The notes under the pieces were generated by a model. It saw only the letters and a program-made list of their open reading frames with translations, made no database searches and was not told the DNA's origin. From positions 31,162,722 to 31,226,721 of the forward strand of contig OX291550.1 in NCBI GenBank assembly GCA_946406115.1: 64,000 nucleotides of DNA, in the 5' to 3' direction. A program made the position numbers and the translations under genes. Position 1 is the first letter of the stretch. Each line of letters begins with the position of its first letter. This stretch comes from Apoda limacodes (Eukaryota > Arthropoda > Insecta > Lepidoptera > Limacodidae). Shown piece by piece: positions 55,679 to 64,000 of this stretch.

Positions 55679-56051
55679 ATTTTGATGATTTTTGTTATAA
55701 AACAACACTAATTCTCGATGTAATGTATAAAGATTTGTCGAAATGAAAGAAGTTTCTACGTACGTACTTATACATTCTTTTAAATTATTTTATATATGTT
55801 CAATAAATGACAATAACTCTGTAGTAGTGTTACCCGACCTACTTATATTGCTGATCACATCACTTTGGAGAAGCTACATCATGATGACCTCTTTATTCTT
55901 TGTCTTTAACACTTTAGCTAAATTTAATAACATGCGATTTCCTGGATAAAAATATACTTGATCGCATTTCTTCTGTATACTTATTTACTTTGGTGGAAGT
56001 CGGTTCGTCGTAGGAATTCGTGTAATATCGTAACTATAACTAGGTTAGTTA

Positions 56052-56212
56052 GAGAGTGGTGTGATGTGGTGTGGTGTGTGAGTTGTGATGTGTGATGTGG
56101 TGTGTGGTGTGTGATGTGTAATGTGTGATGTGTGATGTGGTGCGTGGTGTGTAGTGTGTGGTGTGTGATGTGTGATGTGGTGTGTGGTGTGTGGTGTGGT
56201 GTGATGCTGTCA
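56052..56212 (+). repeat. GTGTGATGTGG-type low-complexity array
   Basis: Irregular GT/GATG repeats in the region after the last exon of the - strand gene. Confidence 0.9.
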
Positions 56213-56655
56213 CAGACTATTATACAAACTAAACTATTTATAGTAGTTAACCTAATTAGTTTGGTATGATATGTATTAGTAATTAGTTATATATTTACAG
56301 TTACAGAATGAACATAATAACTGACTGTAAGCACCTACGTACTGTGCTGGTGTTCACTTGTGTCGTGTACCTGTCTAGCACTGGGCTGTTGGCTCTCGGT
56401 ACTTATTTAATGACTTTATTGCGCTTCGAGTTACTGGTCAGTTGGATTATATAAATATACTTATAAGTTTATAGCCGAATCATTAATTTCTATTTCATTT
56501 TCGATTACTTATATTTTGTCGGAAACAAATAACCTACTTTTGTAATAAATTTACGATCAGTAGATTGTGGATAGTAAATAATTACACACGTAGATATTTA
56601 TAGAACTATTGAAATTGCAGTTGAAGTGAGCATGTGAGGCGAGATTGGTCAGAAC

Positions 56656-58782
56656 TCAGAGCGAGGGTGGGTCGGTGGTGGCGGAGAAGCTGCCGAGGGA
56701 GTCCTGTCGCTCCGCGGTGTGCCGCACCTCGTCGCACGCGGCTATGAACTGCTCCGCATAAGCCCTGGAACACGAAACGTTTTCTTGGTTCAGAATGGCA
56801 AACAGTTGGTTATTCTGACAGTCGTGTAGAAAACAAAAATAATGCGAAATCATAAGGCTGTGCCCTAGCCCTATGTAGATGTGCAGTTTTCCGCTGGTGA
56901 TTAAAATTTATTTGACTGTTTTATTTATTTATTTATTCCTGATAATCGCGGTCGCGTGCTGATTGGTTAAAATAAATTAAATTGATGATTGATGACTGAT
57001 TGGTAACAGTAAATTACTACAAACAACTATTGGGACCGCGCGCTGATTAGTTATAGTAAATTACTTCAAACAACTATTGGGACCGCGCGCTGATTAGTTA
57101 TAGTAAATTACTACAAACAACTATTGGGACCGCGCGCTGATTAGTTATAGTAAATTACTACGAACAACTATTGGGACCCCGCTCTGATTGGTTATAGTAA
57201 ATTACTACGAACAACTATTGGGTCCGCGCGCTGATTGGTTATAGTAAATTACTACAAATAACTATAGGGACCGCGAGCTGATTGGTTATAGTAAATTACT
57301 ACAAACAACTATTGGGACCGCGCGCTGATTGATTATAGTAAATTACTACAAACAACTATTGGGACCGCGCGCTGATTAGTTATAGTAAATTACTACAAAC
57401 AACTATTGGGACCGCGCGCTGATTAGTTATAGTAAATAACTACGAACAACTATTGGGACCGCGCGCTGATTAGTTATAGTAAATTACTACGAACAACTAT
57501 TGGGACCGCGCGCTGATTGGTTATAGTAAATTACTACAAACAACTATTGGGACCGCGCGCTGATTAGTTATAGTAAATTACTACGAACAACTATTGGGAC
57601 CTAGCGCTGATTGGTTATAGTAAATTACTACGAACAACTATTGGGACCGCGCGCTGATTGGTTATAGTAAATTACTACAAATAACTATTGGGACCGCGCG
57701 CTGATTGGTTATAGTATATTACTACAAACGACTATTGGGACCGCGCGCTGATTAGTTATAGTAAATTACTACGAACAACTATTGGGAGCGCGCGCTGATT
57801 GATTATAGTAAATTACTACAAACAACTATTGGGACCGCGCGCTGATTAGTTATAGTAAATTACTACAAACAACTATTGGGACCGCGCGCTGATTAGTTAT
57901 AGTAAATTACTACGAACAACTATTGGGACCGCGCGCTGATTGGTTATAGTAAATTACTACAAATAACAATTGGGACCGCGCGCTGATTGGTTATAGTAAA
58001 TTACTACAAACAACTATAGGGACCGCGCGCTGATTGGTTATAGTAAATTACTACAAACAACTACTGGGACCGCGCGCTGATTAGTTATAGTAAATTACTA
58101 CGAACAACTATTGGGACCGAGCGCTGATTGGTTATAGTAAATTACTACAAACAACTATAGGGACCGCGCGCTGATTGGTTATAGTAAATTACTACAAACA
58201 ACTATAGGGACCGCGCGCTGATTGGTTATAGTAAATTACTACGAAAAACTATTGGGACCGCGCGCTGATTGGTTATAGTAAATTACTACAAACAACTATA
58301 GGGACCGCGCACTGATTGGTTATAGTAAATTACTTCGAACAACTATAGGGACCGCGCGCTGATTGGTTATAGTAAATTGCTGCAAACACTCATCAGGAGG
58401 CCCTGACACTGTAGATAACTCTCATGTTTTCATTAATGGATAGAAATATAGGACCACAAAAACAGGGGTATTTTAGGATAAGTAAATGCGATCAATTGTA
58501 TGTTGGGTCAGGCTTCAAAGTTGCAAATGAATATTAAGTACCTCCGTAATGCAGTGCGGTAAGGCTGCGAACTTTAGGGAATGGCAAGTACCTGTCAAGT
58601 CCAGTGTATGTCTTAGTCAAATCGCTGTCCGAGGCGCCCTCCGTGTCGGACCGACGCTTGCGATGTATCCGCTCCAACGAGCGCGTCAGCTGTGTGTGTC
58701 GCTCGCGGCCCCGAACACCGCCGCCCCCGCGTCGTCGCCGATCGCTCCGCGGGCCGCGCGGGGAACGCCGACGTCGCACACG
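56656..58782 (-). CDS. Unidentified host gene, last two coding exons (Arg-rich cytoplasmic-type tail)
   Basis: Exon 58782-58592 has a TTTTGTCAG acceptor and GTACTT donor and encodes a very basic stretch (RVRRRRSPRGPRSDRRRR), then ERIHRKRRSDTEGASDSD and TKTYTGLDR. It ends in phase 2. The last exon, 56764-56656, completes the Arg codon and reads AYAEQFIAACDEVRHTAERQ, then DSLGSFSATTDPPSL and a TGA. Both exons are GC-rich like those of Cluap1, the splice phases agree, and the peptide looks constrained (charged, phospho-site-like). I do not recognise the protein; earlier exons lie above 58782, possibly beyond the window. The gene is convergent with Cluap1, with 3.3 kb between their stop codons. 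The 1.8-kb intron is mostly a 47-bp satellite. Confidence 0.72.
56996..58390 (+). repeat. 47-bp satellite, about 30 copies
   Basis: Unit GGGACCGCGCGCTGATTAGT then TATAGTAAATTACTACAAAC and AACTATT. Copies differ at a few set positions (TTAGTT/TTGGTT, ACAAAC/ACGAAC, TATTGGG/TATAGGG). It fills most of the intron of the unidentified - strand gene. Confidence 0.97.
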
Positions 58783-59277
58783 CTGACAAAAGTATGCAAA
58801 ATAAATCATCAAATCCTCTCGAGTGTCGCCGGTGCATTCTGCGCACCGGTCAAAATGGTCCGCTGAGCGTCGGCGATGCAAACTGTGTACCAGCTTGAAG
58901 TGAGCGATTTAACTTTAGATTGTGTGAAACTGCGCATGCGTAGTCGGTCGACCAATAGGAAGACAGAATCTTGACAAAACGTAAAAAAAAAAGTGTCATT
59001 TGTAGTTCGCGAATGAGCAGTCATATTGGCGGTCTGTGATAATCGGCCGGTGTCATAAAAAAAATGTTTTTGGTTAATTAGGTGTTAAAAATGTAATAAA
59101 AATCGTTTGTATCGGTTTAATTTTTTTTTTTAACTTTATTTTGTTCTAATACAAACTTTTTGTAATTATTGTCGGCGAGTTTCGAACGAAACAACACAGA
59201 TGCCGCACACGTCTTTGGTACCGACCGATGTGACATCTATAGTGGCTGATTTTACGTTGAAACAAAAGTTATTGTGT

Positions 59278-59452
59278 AGAGCCGGCTTTACCTATAGTGC
59301 AGGGTGTGCAGTGCACATGGGCGCAAGGTCTTTAAGAGTGCCCGAGCGCCACGAGCGACGCAAGCTCTTTGGAGATGTCGCAAGTGGTGCTTGGCGCCCC
59401 CTAAGACCCTGCGCCCGTGTGCACTGCACACCTTGCACTATAGGCCGGCTCT
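59278..59452. mobile_element. Foldback MITE, 175 bp
   Basis: AGAGCCGGCTTTACCTATAG through GGGTGTGCAGTGCACATGGG and CGCAAGGTCTT (59278-59332) is complementary, with few mismatches, to 59399-59452. Only about 65 bp separate the arms. An open frame across it is a by-product of its GC content. Confidence 0.8.
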
Positions 59453-59763
59453 GGTCTGGTCTATGAGAAAAAATACCACAGGTGTACTTTGTCTATTTCT
59501 AAAATGTGATTTCGTGAGCCTATTGCGCAGTCCATAGGACAGATTACAGAAATCGAAGTCTATGAGTGTAAACACGTGGAGTAGAGATACGTGTACATCT
59601 ATGTATCACAATTATTGATACATATATTAATGTGTATATCTTTTTAAGGAAAATAAATCGTACCTAAAAGATTAAATACCTTACTTCATGTCGCCATACT
59701 AAATTTATGGTAGCTGAAAACATTAAATTGTCGGATAAACCATTATTGACACCATTGGATAAG

Positions 59764-62000
59764 TCAAAGTCAAAATGGTTTATTCAAATAAGGATTTTAC
59801 AATCACTTGTGAATCGTCAAAGTTATAAAATATTATTTTTTGAACCCTCCCACCTTCCCGCCGGTTCACAATGTTGTTGATTTCTACCGAGAAGAATCCG
59901 GCAAGAAACTCGATAGTTACTCTTTTAAAAACACTATCAATAATACAAATAAACTAAAATACAATTAATGTTTTAAATAAAAAATTTTTAGTCGTACAAT
60001 TTTATGTTATTTCCATTTTAATTTGGTTTACCTATGCATCCTGTAATTGAGCATCATCAGTCCCAAGGATTTTTATCATTTACATAGTCTGAAATATTGT
60101 TGTATGCCTTTTTACAAAGTACCTGCTTGATAAAAGATTTAAAGTTACTTATTGATAAATTTTGAATTTTATTGGGAACTTTGTTGTAAAAGTGTATACA
60201 TTGCCCCATAAAAGAGTTATTTATTTTGTGTATCATGCACCAACAGCTTTTTTTTACTTCTGAAACTATTGATATTTTTATGTTCATATAAAAGATTTTC
60301 ATATATGTACTGCGACACTAAAGTTAAAATTTTTACTTCCCTAAACCTATCCCTCAGAGATATCCTAGATCCTAATTTATAAATAGCACGAATTGCCTTT
60401 TTTTGTAACAAAAATATTGAATTTACATCAGCAGCGCTACCCCACAATAGGATACCATATGTCATTAAACTATGGAAATAGCTAAAATATACTATTTTTG
60501 CAGTGTCTTATTTTCTTGATCACATACACAGCAGAGCTAAGTTTTTTGGCTAGGTTATGAATATGAGGACCCCATTGAAGTTTGGAGTCCAGCGTTATGC
60601 CAAGAAAGACTGTTGAATTAACAAGTTCTAATTGCTCGCCATTAATATTAATACACGTCTGTCTCTGACTAACATTTGGTAATGTAAATTTAACACATTT
60701 GGTTTTTTTTTCATTAAGTAACAAATTATTAGCGTTAAACCAATTTACAATTTTAGAAAGGGCATTATTTAATTCATTATAATATGTCTGTCGTCTCTTA
60801 ACTTTAGTGACTGCTGATCCCGGAGATCTTTCACCGTTGACATCTATTTTCTGTACTCTCCTACTCATATAGGATGTCAAAAGGTCGAGAGCTTTGCCTC
60901 TAATACCATAGTGATGTAGTTTCCTGATGAGATTTTCATGTTGAACACAGTCAAATGCCTTAGATAAATCACAAAACACTACAAGGCGTTAAATATATGT
61001 TTTAATAGAGCCACTCCTACATCGGTTGTGGAACAGCCTTTCATTAAGCCAAACTGTTTACTACTAAGTAGGTCATTAATACAGAAATGGCTTAACATTT
61101 GACAAAGTATGATTTTTCAAAAACTTTACTTTTAAATTATTAGGATCTGCTGAACTACCTATGTAACTTTGCTAAGTTTCATCTCATCAGGAAACACACC
61201 ACTATCAACACAACTATTAAAAATTATGGCTAAGGGTTGTGCTATAACATGAATGATTGAATTTATAGTTTTTACAGAAAGTCCCCAAAGGTCTATGGTG
61301 TTTTTTATTTCTAATGTTTTTAAATGTATTATGATATCCGTAGGACTAATGTTTTTAAATACAAAGGAAACTTGAAATGATTTTGCAACAAGACAGACAT
61401 TTTTAAAGGATTTTGAGTACTTTTTTAAATATTCCCTAAATATTTGGCTATACGCCTACTTTTATAAATACCTGGGGTATTTATCATTTATATAATCACT
61501 AAAACTAAAGCGACTGGAAATAAGTTTTTTTTGCAGTAAATATTTTATTATACTCTGTAGTAATAGTGTCAAGAACAGTAGGTATTGCATCTACGTATCA
61601 TTTGGGTTGCCATTATGAAGTAAATCTGGAAGTTAATGCAATAATTTAGATTTAAATGATTCAATCCGTTTAGTTATTATTGGTATAAATTTAATTTCCT
61701 TTTTAGTAATACTATTCTTTCTTTGTGGTTTTACCACTAACTGTCCACAATAATCTGACTCTAAATTGCTTATAATTGATTTTTGAATTGGTTTTATTTC
61801 AGTAAATATATTGTCGATGCAAGTGGCACTTTTAACACAGCAATTCTAGTTTGTTCACAAAACAAATAATTTAAATTAAAAGACCGAAATAAGGCAAGCA
61901 ATCTGGTGCTTAATGAGCTATTTTCTAAAATGTTTATATTAAAGGTTTTTAGGTTATACGAAACCAAAAAAGATTTTGCATGCAACAAAATTGCCAATTT
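59764..62000 (-). mobile_element. Jockey/CR1-type non-LTR retrotransposon, EN to 3' tail
   Basis: From 62000 down on the - strand: endonuclease fragments (FNINILENSSLSTRLLALFR, FNLNYLFCEQTRI), degraded middle, RT with MFCDLSKAFDCVQHENLIRK (about 60970), LLNEKKTKCVKFTLPN (about 60710), FLGITLDSKLQWGPHIHNLA (about 60600), C-terminal MTYGILLWGSAADVN (about 60460) and a stop at about 60057. The 3' UTR ends at AAGTCAAAGTCAAAATGG (59764), typical of lepidopteran copies. The RT active-site block is deleted (about 60790), and frameshifts are present, so it is dead; but it is the most complete LINE in the window. Confidence 0.85.
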
Positions 62001-62879
62001 CTTACCAAGAATATATGGCTCTGAAAAAACTTGTTATAAAAATTATAAATTATTCCAAGTAATTATGGAAAGGAATTTGTAGATCTAAAAAACAGTAATA
62101 AAACAGTAGACCGGCGAGCGGTAACTGATGAAGAGGATTTGATTATGGGGAAATTTGATACCTGCTGTTCCTTTTTATTGTAATTTTAAATAATTATAAT
62201 TCAATTATTGTGTATGACAATTTTTGATGATCTAATTTAAGTTACAGAATAATTTTGATTCTGTTTATAATTCTGTTGATTTTGATTCAAAAATAACTAT
62301 AATTTTCAGTATTTCTACATCCTATAATTTCTTTTGTCGAAAAATAACTTAATTACATAATATTCCTGTAACAATTATGTTGACTTTGAGTTTAAAATTT
62401 TAAAAGATAAAAAATAAAATAATATTTACTGCGTTTTATTTGTAAAAATTATTACTACTTCAGTAATTTAAATAGATACATGAATGTAAGAATTTTTTTC
62501 ATTGTAACTTAAGTCCATTTTACTTTCCTGCGTAAATCAGTTTCTCTCCTTACGCATTAAAAATATCTGTACTAATACAAATCTTATCTTTCTATACTAT
62601 GGTTCTTGACAGTTACAGCATTTTAAAGGTATGTAAAAAAAATCTCGTTTCCACAAAAACGCCAAAATAATCAACTTAGAAGTAAGTTCATTACGGCTAC
62701 ACATAAAAAACTAAAAAAAATTATAAAAAAACTAAATTAAATTCATGCTCCTACAACTTATAGTTCTGAAGTAATGATTTTTTTTCCGTTATTAGAAAAG
62801 TTTTTTGGCTCTGGTGAAAGGTTGATATTTTGTGGGTTACAGCAAATATATTTTCTGGCGTCGATATACAAATAAGGGT
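62001..62879. other. Unassigned AT-rich sequence
   Basis: Between the Jockey-type and mariner-type remnants; no motif recognised. Confidence 0.5.
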
Positions 62880-63387
62880 TTTATTTTTTGAATAGAACAT
62901 CACTTGAGTGTGATCCTTGTTTATTTTTCCACTCCTATAACCTGAACTGGAAATTTTCTATCACCGGCTGACGATAAGTGGTAGGTAAAATGTTTTGCAT
63001 TTCATTGCATATGTTTTCTTTTAAATCTTCAATAGACTTTGGGTGCTATAGTAATCCCCAAAGAAAAAAGTCGATTGGGGACAAATCGAGACTGCGGTGT
63101 GGCCAGTTAATGTCACCTTTTTTCGATATGTTTTTAGCCAAAAATTTCGCGATTTGCTGTTGGAGGTGTGACATGTTGCCCCATCTTGTTAAAACCAGGT
63201 TCTTTAGTTGAAGTCTCATCACTCCTGTAGAGCTGGTGTAGCATCGCAACGTTTCTGTATTGACGGTAACGGGACGGCTACTTTGATCTTCATAAAAGTA
63301 TGGACCAATGATTCTTTTCTCTGATAATGTCGTCGTCAGACGCCGTAGTATCTTTACAGATGTGATAGATCTATTTAAGAACTTCAT
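62880..63387 (-). mobile_element. mariner/Tc-type transposase C-terminal remnant
   Basis: The - strand reads LSEKRIIGPYFYEDQ, VTVNTETLRCY, a deletion where the Q-D-G-A-T-x-H block should be, then DINWPHRSLDLSPIDFFLWG (third catalytic Asp in SPID) and IEDLKENICNEMQNI, continuing to about 62885. The second catalytic Asp is lost. Confidence 0.78.
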
Positions 63388-64000
63388 TTCTGATGACAGC
63401 TGTCAAACTATTGATCGTAGACTAGTAGTTTCCTTACAGAAGTTATAGGTCTCATCGAGATCTTCATTTTCGATGACAGCTGAAATATAATAAAATATAA
63501 CGCTCTAAGGTCAGCAATGTAAAATCATGGTCAAATCAGAACAGAGGAAATCTATTATAAAACTTTAAATGACGAAATGGTTCATCAAAGCGCAAAGCTG
63601 AGCTCTGTTATACAGAACAGTAAACGTATGTTTAAATAGCAACAACTAGTCTATAATCAATAGTTACAGAGATCTAGTAGTTTCTAATTTGACAGCTGTC
63701 ATCTGAAATAAAGATCTTGATTTGATCTATCATATATCTGAAGAAACTGCTAGTCTACGATCATTAGTTACAGATATATAGCTATTTATAGTGAGACAGC
63801 TGTCATTAGAAATCAGGATCTCGATGAGATCTATCATTTCAGTAAAAAAACAATAAGTCTACAATCAATAGTTACGGAGATATAGCGATTTATAGTTTGA
63901 CAGCTGTCATCAGAAATAAAGATCTCAATGAGAACTATAACTTCTTTTAAAAAACTACTAGTCTACGATCAATAGTTACGGAGATATAGCGATTTATAGT
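63360..64000 (-). repeat. 105-bp palindromic family, second array, running off the window
   Basis: At 63390-63485 one and a half units lie in the same direction as 19771-20300 (TTGATCGTAGACTAGTAGTT, GATGACAGCTG); from 63640 to the end about three and a half units lie in the opposite direction (ACTAGTCTACGATCAATAGT, TTTGACAGCTGTCATC, AAGATCTCAATGAGA). Unit spacing is about 103-107 bp. Confidence 0.85.

Noticed and set aside
59200..59537. Open frames of 77-88 codons
   Set aside because: They run across the foldback MITE at 59278-59452.

Overview
This is a stretch of insect nuclear genome, almost certainly from a moth or butterfly. The DNA is AT-rich and the genes are split by GT-AG introns. 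The repeat mixture (RTE and Jockey-type non-LTR elements, tRNA-derived SINEs, Bel-Pao, Ty3/gypsy, mariner, hAT and PIF/Harbinger) and several recurrent 3' tails are ones I associate with Lepidoptera. There is no bacterial-style gene organisation.

The host gene that dominates the window is Cluap1 (clusterin-associated protein 1, also IFT38; Drosophila qilin), a component of the ciliary intraflagellar transport complex B. Nine coding exons lie on the + strand: 7445-7615, 8134-8229, 8827-9044, 9436-9568, 29113-29197, 29301-29402, 29945-30061, 41806-41898 and 53265-53386. All reading phases join, giving 378 residues that end in the conserved acidic, SDNEF-type tail. The first roughly 75-80 residues are not in the window. 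Three introns of 11 to 20 kb hold nearly all the mobile DNA. A second host gene, which I cannot name, lies tail-to-tail with Cluap1 on the - strand: two exons, 58592-58782 and 56656-56764, separated by an intron that contains a 47-bp satellite.

Region by region: 0.7-6.1 kb is a decayed Jockey-type element split by a 3.0-kb DNA transposon (13-bp terminal inverted repeats, 3-bp target duplication) and a SINE. 7.4-9.6 kb holds Cluap1 exons, with a 30-copy 10-bp array inside one short intron. 10-14.2 kb holds LINE fragments. 14.55-26.86 kb is a PIF/Harbinger transposon whose two spliced genes both read through: a 360-residue DDE transposase (+) and a 299-residue Myb/SANT-like protein (-), facing each other. 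Inside it lie LINE debris, a 105-bp palindrome-bearing minisatellite and duplicated copies of the Myb-like gene's last exon. 27-35 kb has Cluap1 exons, then a gypsy element broken by an RTE element. 35.4-41.2 kb has a mariner fragment and a Bel-Pao integrase region. 42-47.4 kb has RTE fragments and two minisatellites (47/51/55-bp and 34-bp). 49.7-52.6 kb has a long-TIR MITE and a hAT-type element with an 8-bp target duplication that itself contains a Jockey copy. 53-58.8 kb has the Cluap1 terminus and the convergent gene with further satellites. 59-64 kb has a foldback MITE, a long Jockey element, a mariner/Tc-like remnant and a second array of the 105-bp family.

The most notable items are the Harbinger element with both genes apparently intact, the 3-kb transposon at 1408-4419 with a degenerate Cys-rich gene of uncertain superfamily, and the dispersed 105-bp palindromic minisatellite. 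Family names come from recalled motifs read by eye; no database search was possible.
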